The notes: generated from the letters alone by a model not told the origin. A stretch of 64,000 bases of DNA from Rivularia sp. PCC 7116 (GCF_000316665.1 NC_019678.1:5828001-5892000), one strand, 5' to 3'. Positions 46,140 to 55,242 are shown, counted from the stretch's first letter. Translations and numbers: made by a program.

Positions 46140-48443
46140 ATGATAATAGATTCAAAACCAAATTCTCTGAATTTAACCAATTTAAAAGAACCAGTAATTA
46201 ATCTCAACAGCAAAATTCAGAATCATGGTGTGTTAATTGTTCTCCAAGAACCCGAGCTAAATATTTTACAAGTTAGTCGTAATGCTGCTTCGATGCTTGA
46301 TTGTCCTATCGAAACGCTTTTAGAAACTAACTTAGAAGATTTGTTAGATCCTTATCAAATCGTCAGAATAAAATCTCGTTTAGCAGAAGATTCCCTTGAT
46401 TTTACTAATCCGACAAAAATTTGGATAAAAAAGAGAAGAGAAGATTATGCTGTCTTTGATGCGGTATTTCATCGCAATCCAGAAGGAATTTTAATTTTAG
46501 AATTAGAGCCAGCAATTTCTGAAGACAATATTCCATTTTTAAGCTTTTATCATCTAGCTAAAGCTTCTATCAATAAGTTACAAGAATCTGCTAATCTTCA
46601 AGATTATTGTCAAATTATTGTCGAGACAGTACGCAAAGTCACCGGATTCGATCGGGTGATGCTTTATAAATTTAATGAAAACAACCACGGTTGCGTACTA
46701 GCTGAAGATAAGCTCGAAAGTATGGAACCCTATTTGGGTTTGAATTTTCCGGAATCAGATATTCCCAAACCCGCCAGAAAAATGTTTCTTTCTAATTTAA
46801 TTAGATTGATTCCGGATGCGAGTGGCGAATCTGTAGATTTATTTCCACAATTAAATCCAATTACAGAACGTCCAGTTGATTTAATGAATTCTAGCTTGAG
46901 AAGTCCTTATCCCTGTCATATTGAATATCTACATAATATGGGTGTAGGTGCTTCTTTAACTATATCTTTGATTAAAGATGGTAGGCTCTGGGGATTGATT
47001 GCTTGTCACCATCAAACACCGAAATTTGTTTCCTATGAATTGCGGAAAGCCTGCGAATTTTTAGGAAGAATGATATTCAATGAGATTTATAGTAGAGAAG
47101 AAACGCAAGATTATGATTATCGGATGAAATTAACCTATATTCAATCGACTTTGATTGACTATATGTCTCAAGAAGATAATTTTATTGCTGGTTTAGTTAA
47201 GCATCAGCCCAATTTATTAGACTTAACTAGCGCTCAAGGTGCAGCAATTTGTTTCGGCGGTAACTATACTTTAATCGGTGAGACTCCTAAAGAAGAAGAC
47301 ATAAACAATTTAGTTACCTGGCTGCAAACAAATGGTGATGAGGAAGTTTTCTATACTAATTCGCTTCCGGAAATTTATCCCGATGCTGAGAAAATTAAAA
47401 ATCTTGCTAGCGGTTTATTAGCGATTCCAATTGGTAAACGAAATTATGTATTATGGTTCCGTCCAGAAGTAATTCAAACTGTAAATTGGGGAGGTAATCC
47501 TAATAAAGCATTTGAAGTTAACGAAGAATCAGGAAATTTACGTTTATGCCCGCGTAAATCGTTTGAATTGTGGAAACAAACCGTTCGTTTAACATCTTTA
47601 CCTTGGCAATATGTTGAAGTCAAAGCTGCATTAGAATTACGAAAAGCCATAGTTAATATTGTGTTGCGCCAAGCTGAAGAATTGGCAATTTTAGCAGCAG
47701 ACTTAGAACGTTCTAATGCTGAATTGAAAAAGTTTGCTTATGTTGCTTCTCATGATTTGCAAGAACCTTTAAATCAGGTAGCAAACTACGTGCAGCTTTT
47801 GGAAATGCGCTATCAAGATGCTCTTGATGAAGATGCGGATGAATTTATTGGTTATGTCGTCGGGGGAGTCAGCTTAATGCAAACCTTGATAGATGATGTG
47901 CTTGCATACTCTAAAGTTGATATGCAGAGTATCGAGTTTGCCACAACTTCAGCCGAACAAGCTTTAGAAAAAGCCTTAAATAATCTTCGCAGACGCATCG
48001 AACAAACAGGTGCTAAAATTACTCACGATGAATTACCAACCGTCATGGCTGATAGTACTCAATTAATGCAGCTATTTCAAAACCTGATTGGTAATGCAAT
48101 CAAATTCAAGAGCGAGAAACCACCAGAAATTCATATCAGTGTATCTCGTTCCGAAGACGAATGGCTATTTTCAGTCAGCGATAACGGAATCGGAATTGAA
48201 CCACGATTTCGCGATCGCATTTTTGTGATATTCCAAAGATTGCACACTCGTGATGAATATCCAGGTACGGGAATGGGTTTAGCCATCTGTAAAAAAATCG
48301 CAGAATGCCATCGCGGAAATATCTGGGTAGAATCACAATTAGGTGAAGGTGCAACATTTAATTTTACTATTCCATTAAAAGGACGCGAACGTGAGCGTAG
48401 AAACGGAACAAAAACCCAGAATCATCTTTTTGGTAGAGGATAA
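46140..48443 (+). CDS. cph1: Cph1-type phytochrome histidine kinase
   Basis: The 767-residue protein has PAS (about 20-125), GAF (about 145-315), PHY (about 330-510), HisKA and HATPase_c domains. Key residues fall at the same numbers I recall for Synechocystis Cph1: D207 in FPESDIP, chromophore-binding C259 followed by H260 (PYPCHIEYL), Y263 and H290. The tongue motif PRKSF is at 471-475 and phosphoacceptor H538 is in YVASHDLQEPL. The ATPase part has NLIGNAIKFKS, DNGIGIE and GTGMGLAIC. It is a red/far-red photoreceptor predicted to bind phycocyanobilin. The stop overlaps the next gene by 53 bases, so kinase and regulator are coupled. Confidence 0.95.
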   Translation: MIIDSKPNSLNLTNLKEPVINLNSKIQNHGVLIVLQEPELNILQVSRNAASMLDCPIETLLETNLEDLLDPYQIVRIKSRLAEDSLDFTNPTKIWIKKRREDYAVFDAVFHRNPEGILILELEPAISEDNIPFLSFYHLAKASINKLQESANLQDYCQIIVETVRKVTGFDRVMLYKFNENNHGCVLAEDKLESMEPYLGLNFPESDIPKPARKMFLSNLIRLIPDASGESVDLFPQLNPITERPVDLMNSSLRSPYPCHIEYLHNMGVGASLTISLIKDGRLWGLIACHHQTPKFVSYELRKACEFLGRMIFNEIYSREETQDYDYRMKLTYIQSTLIDYMSQEDNFIAGLVKHQPNLLDLTSAQGAAICFGGNYTLIGETPKEEDINNLVTWLQTNGDEEVFYTNSLPEIYPDAEKIKNLASGLLAIPIGKRNYVLWFRPEVIQTVNWGGNPNKAFEVNEESGNLRLCPRKSFELWKQTVRLTSLPWQYVEVKAALELRKAIVNIVLRQAEELAILAADLERSNAELKKFAYVASHDLQEPLNQVANYVQLLEMRYQDALDEDADEFIGYVVGGVSLMQTLIDDVLAYSKVDMQSIEFATTSAEQALEKALNNLRRRIEQTGAKITHDELPTVMADSTQLMQLFQNLIGNAIKFKSEKPPEIHISVSRSEDEWLFSVSDNGIGIEPRFRDRIFVIFQRLHTRDEYPGTGMGLAICKKIAECHRGNIWVESQLGEGATFNFTIPLKGRERERRNGTKTQNHLFGRG

Positions 48444-48840
48444 TAAAGCAGATGTTCGTCTCATCCAAGAAGCTTTCAAAAATAGTTCGTTACCCCATGA
48501 AATGCTCACGGTTAGAGACGGAATGGAAGCTATGGCTTTTTTAAATCGGGAGGGTGAGTATCATAGCGCACCTCGCCCCGATTTAATTCTTTTGGATTTA
48601 AATTTACCAAGAAAAGACGGTAGAGAAGTTCTTGCAGAAATAAAAACAAACTCCAAATTAAAACGCATTCCCGTTATAGTTTTGACAACTTCACACAACG
48701 AAGAAGATATTTTTCACAGTTACGACTTACACGTTAACTGTTATATAACCAAGTCTCGCAATATCAGCCAATTATTCAAAATAGTTAAAAGGATAGAAGA
48801 TTTTTGGTTAGAAACAGTAACTTTACCAAATGAGCAGTGA
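48391..48840 (+). CDS. rcp1: Rcp1-type response regulator (phytochrome partner)
   Basis: This 149-residue single-domain receiver starts at GTG 48391 inside the end of the phytochrome gene. Receiver residues are FLVEDNKAD (acidic pocket E16, D17), phospho-Asp D69 in LILLDLNLP, T in VLTTSH, and K in YITKSRN. The extended C-terminus (FKIVKRIEDFWLETVTLP) is characteristic of Rcp1-type regulators. It has no output domain, so it works by phosphotransfer or protein contact. Confidence 0.93.
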   Translation: MSVETEQKPRIIFLVEDNKADVRLIQEAFKNSSLPHEMLTVRDGMEAMAFLNREGEYHSAPRPDLILLDLNLPRKDGREVLAEIKTNSKLKRIPVIVLTTSHNEEDIFHSYDLHVNCYITKSRNISQLFKIVKRIEDFWLETVTLPNEQ

Positions 48841-48927
48841 ACGGTAAACAGTGAACAGTGAACAGTGAACAGTTTACTATTAACAAATAACAACTAACAA
48901 CTAACCACTAACAACTAACTTCTAATA
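48841..48927. repeat. Tandem heptamers (AACAGTG, AACTAAC)
   Basis: AACAGTGAACAGTG then CAACTAA/CTAACCA heptamers fill the whole gap between the regulator and the next kinase gene. Confidence 0.7.
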
Positions 48928-50106
48928 ATGACAGCAGACTCGATGAACATCTTGTTAATTGAAGATAATTTAGCGGAAGCTAGATTGTTACAAGAATTTT
49001 TGAAAGATGGTTTTTTCAAAGAGTTTAATCTAGTTCATGTCAAAAGACTAAGTGCAGCACTTGATGCAATTGGTGAAGATATATCTATACCGTGTTCGTA
49101 TAATGTAATTCTATTAGATTTAACTTTACCGGATAGTCAGGGGTTGGAATCTTTGAAACCTTTGATGGCTCGCGCTCCTTGCTTGCCAATTGTAGTACTC
49201 ACTAATACTAATGACGAGAAATTAGCTATAGAAGCAGTAAGACAAGGAGCGCAAGATTATTTAGTTAAACGACAGATAAGTCCACAGTTATTAATACGCT
49301 CTTTACGTTATGCTATCGAACGCAAAGAATATCTAGAAACATTACGTGCGGTTAATAAATCTCTCAAAAATAGAGTTGAAGAAAGAACAGCCGAGTTAAT
49401 TGAAGCTAAAGAAGTCAATAAATTTAAGTCAGAATTTGTTTCTATATTATCTCACGATATCCGCAATCCTTTAAATGCTATTTTACTAGCAGCAGGGTTA
49501 TTAAAAAATAGCGATGAGAATTTAAACCCTGACAAAAAAGTAGCTCACTACCAGATGATTCGTTCGGCTATTAGAAATATGTCTTTACTATTAGATGAAG
49601 CTTCATTGATTGGTAAAGCAGATTCCGGTAATCTTAATTGCGAACTAATCGGAATTGATTTGATTGCTTTTTGTAGTGCGATTGTTAAAGAAATACAGTT
49701 AACCGCCGCACAAAAGAATATCAATCTAGTTTTTAATGTAGAGGGAGATAGTGATGAGTTTTTAGGTGATGAAAAATTACTCCATCATATTTTAACTAAT
49801 TTATTAGGCAATGCCGTTAAATATTCTCCATCAGGTAGGGAAGTTGTTTTTGATTTAATTTTTCAAAAATCAGCAGTAATTTTCCGCATACAAGATTCAG
49901 GCATCGGGATTCCAATACCAGAACAACAACACCTTTTTGAACCATTCCATCGAGCTTCTAATGTTGGAAAAATCGCCGGTACCGGCTTAGGATTAGCAAT
50001 TGTCAAAAAATGCGTAGACGCCCACGGTGGTGAAATTACACTTCAGAGTCAAGAAGGGATTGGCAGCACTTTTACTGTGACGTTACCAGTTATTAGTGAG
50101 CAGTGA
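48928..50106 (+). CDS. Receiver-histidine kinase hybrid
   Basis: The 392-residue protein has an N-terminal receiver (NILLIEDNLAEARL; phospho-Asp D64 in ILLDLTLP; K in YLVKRQ), a coiled coil at about 130-165, HisKA with VSILSHDIRNPLNAI (H176), and HATPase_c with HHILTNLLGNAVKYS, DSGIGIP and GTGLGLAIVKKC. There is no sensory domain: its input is phosphorylation of the receiver. Position right after cph1-rcp1 suggests it continues a red-light phosphorelay (inference). No membrane segment is present. Confidence 0.92.
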   Translation: MTADSMNILLIEDNLAEARLLQEFLKDGFFKEFNLVHVKRLSAALDAIGEDISIPCSYNVILLDLTLPDSQGLESLKPLMARAPCLPIVVLTNTNDEKLAIEAVRQGAQDYLVKRQISPQLLIRSLRYAIERKEYLETLRAVNKSLKNRVEERTAELIEAKEVNKFKSEFVSILSHDIRNPLNAILLAAGLLKNSDENLNPDKKVAHYQMIRSAIRNMSLLLDEASLIGKADSGNLNCELIGIDLIAFCSAIVKEIQLTAAQKNINLVFNVEGDSDEFLGDEKLLHHILTNLLGNAVKYSPSGREVVFDLIFQKSAVIFRIQDSGIGIPIPEQQHLFEPFHRASNVGKIAGTGLGLAIVKKCVDAHGGEITLQSQEGIGSTFTVTLPVISEQ

Positions 50107-50137
50107 ACAGTTATCCAACCCCTCATAACTTCTTCGT

Positions 50138-50225
50138 AGGTTGGGTTGAAGGTTGTGTAAGCGGAGCTTTCTCGTAGAGTAACCCAACACCCGAGTTGGG
50201 TTGCGCTTTGCTTAACCCAACCTAC
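50138..50225. repeat. GTTGGGTT/AACCCAAC composite palindromic repeat
   Basis: GTAGGTTGGGTTGAAGG, AGTAACCCAACAC, CGAGTTGGGTTGCGC and TTAACCCAACCTAC alternate, forming several possible hairpins between the kinase and the pseudogene. It is related to 43431-43458. Confidence 0.65.
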
Positions 50226-50276
50226 AAATTAATATATTACCCATCAAGATTAATGGGACAGACTACTAGATTGAGC

Positions 50277-50853
50277 CTATTTCACCAAAGTAATATCATG
50301 AGTGCGGCGCATATTTACTGTGGCAATTAAAGAGTTATCGGGATTGTGTCCAACATCAACTGATTCAATCATCTGGAGTTTTGTCGGATTAGAAATATCT
50401 ACCACCGTTAGCTTTCGTCCTTCTGGCATTTCATCGATAGACTCAAGTTCCTGAATACCATTACCTGGAGGCTTATCGCACTTCGACTATGTAAGCTTTT
50501 GTACCATCGGGAGATGTGGCAATAATTTGGGGCCAAGACATCACAGAGTTAGATACTTGCAATGTATTAATTTGGGGCTGTTTCCGATCTAGCGGTAAAT
50601 CAATCGCCGTTAAAGTATCTTCGATACCTGCAACTCTGTCTAATTTAGCATCAGCATAAGCCGTCGCTACCATATCAGCATCAGAGGCTATCAGCAAAGC
50701 ACGTCCGTTAAACTGTACTGATGAATTGGCAATGGGAGCAACTTTTATTGGTTCAAGTAGTTGCAATAAACCATAAATAACTAATGCCACAACAAAACCG
50801 AAAATTCCCAAAGAAATGCGCTTAAACCACTTTGATTTCAACAGCATCATCAA
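50277..50853 (-). pseudogene. Frameshifted beta-propeller/lactonase-like membrane-anchored protein
   Basis: The first 126 codons (from ATG 50853) encode a membrane anchor (ISLGIFGFVVALVIYGLLQL) and propeller-like repeats (NGRALLIASDADMVATAYAD, IIATSPDGTKAYIVEVR). They stop at 50473. In the +1 frame the same protein continues directly: DKPPGNGIQELESIDEMPEG, KLTVVDISNPTKLQMIESVD, ending DITLVK at 50277. A single-base shift near 50471 thus breaks the gene. The rest of a normal propeller (several hundred residues) is also missing. The IS200/IS605 element begins 33 bases upstream of the start and may have cut off the promoter. Confidence 0.7.
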
Positions 50854-50911
50854 ACTATCCTTCCAACTTGGGTTTGTTTGACATCTCCCAGCTTTGAAAA
50901 AAACTGGGATT

Positions 50912-52195
50912 CTAAGCAGTTGTCACTCCGTAGTCTAAAGACATACTGCGTGACATTGTTTGCTTGCGATAAGACCTTTTTAGATTACTAAAAATATCGT
51001 ACCGTTTGGGGTGTGTCAAAGCACCCCGTTTAATTATTTCAAAAGCTAGTTTTGCGATGCCGGAGTTAATAAAAATCTGGTCGGCAACCTTTCGTAGAAT
51101 GTTAGATGCTGCATTTAAATCTGCATGAATCAATAAACCGTCTTTTGTGCGGTATACATCTCTACTAATTCTTTTACCTGATGGCTTCCATTCTATGGGT
51201 TTTGCACCGTATTGATGTAATTCATCATTATCAATAAAAGAAGCTTTAGAAGTATACTCCTCAGTGGTTATGTGGAATCTAATACCATATTCTTCACACA
51301 ATTGTCTTAACCTCTCAATAAGTCTTTTGGTTGGCATTGAAACAACTTCATAATTATTGTTTCTACCAATATTAATGTTGGTTTTATTTCCCTCATTCCA
51401 ACCAATTACTAAATTCCCGATACCGTCTTTTAAGCATTTATTGATGATAAACCTAGCGGCTTTATTTACTGCATCTCTGACTTGTAAATTGCGTTTTGCT
51501 GTGATTCTATCAAGGTAATTGTCCCAGTATCTACTAGGTTTGTTTTTCTTATGTTGCTGTACTTGATTTCGATATTTATGGAGTGCAGTTTTTAGCTGTG
51601 GAGATTCAACAATAAAACTTTTACCAAGGGTAGTAACTGCTGACAACCAAAACTTTACACCGTGATCAATGCTAATTGCATGATTGTAGTTAAGACTCTT
51701 ATTATTTATAATTGGCTGTTTACCATCGTCTATCACCCAATCAACCCAAAACTCTCCACGACTAGGACGAATAATTACTTCTTTAATCCAATCAAAGCTA
51801 ATAAATTCGGGCAAAATAAGCTTAATTGATGTTATTAATTCAGGCTTTGTTGCTTTACTGATTGAGGGATAAATATAACCATTATGACAAGCCAAGGCTT
51901 GTTTTGGGAACGTAACTGCGAATAAACCACCAGACTTTCTGTACTTGGGAATTGATGGCCTACTGCCATCTCCTAAGTAATACTTATCCACTAATTTATT
52001 GTAACTAGTTATTGATTCTCCTACTAACTTTAATGTTTGTTGTGCAGCTTGTGCAGCCAATGAAAAGTAGTGAATGCAAGTTTTAAGCTGTTTATCTAAA
52101 TGATAATAATTAGTTTCTAATCTGTAAGTTTTCCAACCACTTCTAAGTTCATCTCCACACCAGTAAGTTGTATTAGCCTTTCTTTCAAGTAGCAT
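50912..52195 (-). CDS. tnpB: TnpB RNA-guided nuclease (IS200/IS605 OrfB), variant without zinc ribbon
   Basis: The 427-residue protein has RuvC-like acidic residues at D177 (AISIDHG) and D359 (HADLNAASNIL); the third acidic residue is probably E268 (IGWNEG) or E312/E313 (ITTEEYTSKASF). The CxxC...CxxC zinc ribbon usual before the last RuvC strand is absent; the segment EEYTSKASFIDNDELHQYG occupies that place. This is a known zinc-less TnpB subgroup. TnpB is known to cut DNA guided by an RNA made from the end of its own element, here expected from the tnpB 3' end toward 50886. The first 30 residues look shorter than in typical TnpB, so the N-terminus may be trimmed. Confidence 0.88.
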   Translation of the reverse strand: MLLERKANTTYWCGDELRSGWKTYRLETNYYHLDKQLKTCIHYFSLAAQAAQQTLKLVGESITSYNKLVDKYYLGDGSRPSIPKYRKSGGLFAVTFPKQALACHNGYIYPSISKATKPELITSIKLILPEFISFDWIKEVIIRPSRGEFWVDWVIDDGKQPIINNKSLNYNHAISIDHGVKFWLSAVTTLGKSFIVESPQLKTALHKYRNQVQQHKKNKPSRYWDNYLDRITAKRNLQVRDAVNKAARFIINKCLKDGIGNLVIGWNEGNKTNINIGRNNNYEVVSMPTKRLIERLRQLCEEYGIRFHITTEEYTSKASFIDNDELHQYGAKPIEWKPSGKRISRDVYRTKDGLLIHADLNAASNILRKVADQIFINSGIAKLAFEIIKRGALTHPKRYDIFSNLKRSYRKQTMSRSMSLDYGVTTA

Positions 52196-52393
52196 TGCAT
52201 AATGATTCTGGCGTGCCAGATAAATAGCAGAGTTATATAAACTGTTTGAATGCTCACACTGATCTACCCAGAAAGCTTTTTCTCATCCGTAAATTTTGCT
52301 TTTATTGGGAACTGTTTTGTACACTTGACCACCTCCTTGTTTATTAATATAGTTGATTCAACATAAATAATCAACAAAAAACCCTGATATAAA

Positions 52394-52807
52394 ATGGCTA
52401 AGTTGTCAGCGTCAGATTATGAATACAGAAGGGCTGAAAAATCCGTGTCATCGATAAATTATCACTTTGTGTTTGTCCCAAAAAGACGTAAAGCAGTATT
52501 AGTTAATGAAATCGCTATGCGGCTACAGGAAATTATTTTTGAGTTAGTAAAAGAACATGGCTGGAGATTAATCGCTCTTGAAGTGATGCCAGATCATGTA
52601 CATATGTTTATCAACTCACCGCCACATGAGTCAGCTTCTCAAATTGCAAAGTGGGTTAAGGGTAGAGCATCTAATATTCTAAGGAAGGAATATCCACAGT
52701 TAAAAAAATTACCTACTTTGTGGAGTCCTAGTTACTTTGTAGCTACTACAGGACAAGTAAGTACCGACGTTATTCGTAAGTATATTGAGAACCAAACTAG
52801 TAAATAA
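52394..52807 (+). CDS. tnpA: IS200/IS605 Y1 transposase TnpA
   Basis: The 137-residue protein has the HUH motif MPDHVHMFI (H68, H70) and catalytic Y130 in IRKYIENQ. INYHFVFVPKRRK at the N-terminus and the WSPSYFVATTG block are standard for Y1 transposases. It is full length and apparently intact, so the element could be active. It is divergent from tnpB with about 200 bases between the starts. Confidence 0.93.
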   Translation: MAKLSASDYEYRRAEKSVSSINYHFVFVPKRRKAVLVNEIAMRLQEIIFELVKEHGWRLIALEVMPDHVHMFINSPPHESASQIAKWVKGRASNILRKEYPQLKKLPTLWSPSYFVATTGQVSTDVIRKYIENQTSK

Positions 52808-52871
52808 AAGAAACACGGAAAGTTAAAACTTTACCTGTCCGTTTCATCCCCTGGTTATAAACCAGGGGTTC

Positions 52872-53666
52872 TCACGTCCCAAGATATTTTGATAGAGGTA
52901 TCAACAATGCACGATATGCAGGAACATAAGCTGTCACTAAGGCTGTATGACCTGCTACTAACAATATTGCGATGGGTAAACCTTCGTAAGCGAGAAAAAG
53001 ATGATAGGCAAAGATATTGACGACGATTGGTGTCATAACAATCAGGGTTAGAGGTACAAAGCGATTACTCAAAAGCGCTAAACCAGCAGTCACCTCAGTA
53101 ATACCCAACAATGTATAGAGATAACCAGTAGCTTTCATCCCGTCAACTAAAAGGTTCCCTAGGTTAAGTTGTTCTGGAACAAGTAGCTTTGCAGCACCAG
53201 CAACGATAAAAATTAGACTTATGATTACCTGAATTGCCATACGGATAGAGATACGTTCAAGAACCAAACCAGACCAAGTCGTTTTGATCGAACGAAATAG
53301 CGGTTGATAGGCAGAGCGATAACGATACGCAAGTATTAAATGTGCGCCGATGATTAGAAGTACGAGTAAAATCCGCAGGGGTTTGGGGTCGAGAAAAAAG
53401 TGAAATAGTGCAATATTGAAACTAACTGATGCCAGGATAATCTGCGCTAGGGGTAGAAACAGCCCTAGAAGTATTGCAATACCCGCCACAAATTCAGTTG
53501 TGTAGAGCAATATCTGCAAATAACCTGTAGCTTTCATTATGTCTAACCATGCTTGTGCTTGGGGAGGAAACTTTGACCATTCTGTAATTTGGGGAAGAAA
53601 GACGCGAAGCACAACGGCAATCGGGTAAACTAATCCTAAAAAGCCTCTAGCTGCATAAACAAGCAT
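52872..53666 (-). CDS. Tandem DoxX-like membrane protein
   Basis: The 264-residue protein has about eight helices in two similar halves. Each half contains KATGYL(Q/Y)xLL followed by a TE(F/V)xAGxAxLL motif (about 46-67 and about 177-199), so it is an internal duplication of a four-helix DoxX/SURF4-like unit. Such proteins are linked to redox or membrane stress, but function is unclear. Its stop codon TGA (52874-52872) lies four bases from the IS end hairpin, so the last codons may be altered by the insertion. Confidence 0.7.
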   Translation of the reverse strand: MLVYAARGFLGLVYPIAVVLRVFLPQITEWSKFPPQAQAWLDIMKATGYLQILLYTTEFVAGIAILLGLFLPLAQIILASVSFNIALFHFFLDPKPLRILLVLLIIGAHLILAYRYRSAYQPLFRSIKTTWSGLVLERISIRMAIQVIISLIFIVAGAAKLLVPEQLNLGNLLVDGMKATGYLYTLLGITEVTAGLALLSNRFVPLTLIVMTPIVVNIFAYHLFLAYEGLPIAILLVAGHTALVTAYVPAYRALLIPLSKYLGT

Positions 53667-53786
53667 TCTGTCATTTTTTGTATTTTTGTGGTTTACAGAT
53701 TCGCTATGTTTGGTGATAGTATCTTAAGTTAATTCGTCTTATTTAAAACACTCACCACTTGAATATTTGAATTAGATAGAAGAATC

Positions 53787-54380
53787 TTAATTAGGTGTTT
53801 GATTTGGCGTAACATCAATCCCAAATGTCCGAGCAATAATCAATGGATTAAAATATTCGCGTATAAAACTCACTTTGTTACCGCTTGTTTGGAATACAAA
53901 TACATAGTTATTTCGGTAAGGTTTGCCATTTTCTGCTACCACAAAATCACCTTGAGCTTCTACAACCACAACGTTTGGATTCCTGGTTTCATAGAGACGA
54001 ATTTGCTCAAATCTAATTTCACTAAACAGTGCTACGGCTCCTTCTATGTATCCCTGTGCAGCTTCTCTATTCGGAAAAATTCTACCTTGCAAATCATAAG
54101 GAAGTTCTATTGCTGCATCTTCAGCCCAAAGTTGAGAGATTGCGTCAGTATCTTGAGCTTCAAAATATTGCAAAAATTGCTTACCTAGCCGGGAAGCCCG
54201 CGAACGTGGAATAATTTCATTTACTGAGTTGAAGGTGCGTATCTGGCGTTGCGCTCTCGAATTTTTTTTCTCAAAACGATTGACTAAAAGTACTTCGTTT
54301 TGAGGATTTGCACTTGTCATAGATGCAGGTACAACTGTCGCAAGAGTAGTAAAAATAAGAGCAGCTAAAACACGTTTCAT
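53787..54380 (-). CDS. Exported SnoaL/NTF2-like protein
   Basis: The start ATG 54380 with AGGAG upstream gives 197 residues. A signal peptide (MKRVLAALIFTTLATVVPAS) is followed by a charged linker and an NTF2-fold domain (about 65-185): FLQYFEAQDTDAISQLWAED, ELPYDLQGRIFPNREAAQGY and IREYFNPLIIARTFG are the usual SnoaL-like blocks. Members are small-molecule-binding proteins or isomerases. It is divergent from the PadR gene; a shared control region with paired palindromes lies between them. Confidence 0.75.
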   Translation of the reverse strand: MKRVLAALIFTTLATVVPASMTSANPQNEVLLVNRFEKKNSRAQRQIRTFNSVNEIIPRSRASRLGKQFLQYFEAQDTDAISQLWAEDAAIELPYDLQGRIFPNREAAQGYIEGAVALFSEIRFEQIRLYETRNPNVVVVEAQGDFVVAENGKPYRNNYVFVFQTSGNKVSFIREYFNPLIIARTFGIDVTPNQTPN

Positions 54381-54541
54381 TATCAAATACTCCTAAAAAC
54401 TATGAGTTGATTCAGATAATCTGACACCTGGTACTGCAATCTGGGAATTATTAACTAATCAACATAGGTATTGCCGTTAATTGCATCACGCAGTTAAACC
54501 GCAGCTTTGTCAGTGACATCAAACAAAAACAGATTTTATAT

Positions 54542-54565
54542 CAACAAGTTGTACTCAACAAGTTG
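54542..54565. promoter_or_regulatory. Paired palindromes, candidate PadR operator
   Basis: CAACAAGTTG occurs twice (54542-54551 and 54556-54565), each a perfect 10-base palindrome, 14 bases apart. They lie between the divergent SnoaL-like and PadR genes, as expected for an autoregulating dimeric repressor. Confidence 0.5.
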
Positions 54566-54626
54566 ACTACAATCGTCAGTGTATACTTGGGTAACAAAAA
54601 TTGTCAACTCCTTTATCAGTAATTTA

Positions 54627-55172
54627 ATGGCACTGACGCAAGCAATATTGGCATTGTTAACAAAAAAGTCTGCAAGTGGTTACGAGCTAGCAAAACAGTT
54701 TAATGCTGACTTCGTTCACTTGTGGAAAGCTTCTCAACAACAGGTATATCGGGAATTAGCCAAATTAGAGGAGCAGGGTTTGGTTAGCTGTGAAATAGTA
54801 CCGCGAGATGCCTTTTTAGATAAAAAACTTTGTTCGATTACAGATGCAGGCAAAAAATATCTGATGGAATGGATAAATAAACCTTCTCAACCGGCAATTT
54901 TACGCGAAGATTTGATATTAAAAATGTTGGCTGGTGGACTTGTTGAACCTAGGGTATTGCGAGAAGAGTTAGAACGTCATCGCCGACTGCACTTGGATGC
55001 TTTAGCAAAATTTCAAGGGATGGAAAAAAATTATTTAGACAATAAGAAATCTTTAGCAGCAGAAAAAAAATTACAATATTTAGCCGTGCGTCGGGGTGTT
55101 TGTTACGAACAAGATTGGCTCAACTGGTGTGATGAGGCTTTAGAAGCAATTGAGGAATTAGAGAAAATATAA
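54627..55172 (+). CDS. PadR family transcriptional regulator
   Basis: The start ATG 54627 (MALTQAILALLTKKSASGYE) is chosen because PadR proteins begin this way; the longer frame to 54579 would add 16 unlikely residues. The winged helix (about 1-80) includes FVHLWKASQQQVYRELAKLE and GLVSCEIVPRD. A C-terminal helical dimerisation region (about 90-180) is of the Vir/PadR_C2 type. Likely targets are its own gene and the divergent SnoaL-like gene. Confidence 0.9.
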   Translation: MALTQAILALLTKKSASGYELAKQFNADFVHLWKASQQQVYRELAKLEEQGLVSCEIVPRDAFLDKKLCSITDAGKKYLMEWINKPSQPAILREDLILKMLAGGLVEPRVLREELERHRRLHLDALAKFQGMEKNYLDNKKSLAAEKKLQYLAVRRGVCYEQDWLNWCDEALEAIEELEKI

Positions 55173-55242
55173 AATTATCAAAATTATAAAAAATATCATT
55201 TAAGTTAAGCTTTATAAAGAAGTATTGTGATGGGGAAATACT

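Larger units (their letters stand above)
50886..52868. mobile_element. IS200/IS605-type insertion sequence with divergent tnpB and tnpA
   Basis: The element is about 2.0 kb. It is bounded by subterminal hairpins TCCCAG/CTGGGA (50886-50909) and CCCCTGGTT/AACCAGGGG (52848-52868), with tnpB on the minus strand and tnpA on the plus strand between them. There are no long terminal inverted repeats, as expected for this single-strand-transposing family. One end abuts the stop codon of the DoxX-like gene; the other lies just upstream of the broken propeller gene. Exact cleavage sites cannot be fixed from one copy. Confidence 0.8.

Noticed and set aside
48841-48927. Heptamer tandem repeat considered as a CRISPR array
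   Set aside because: Units are only 7 bases with no spacers, so it is a simple tandem repeat.
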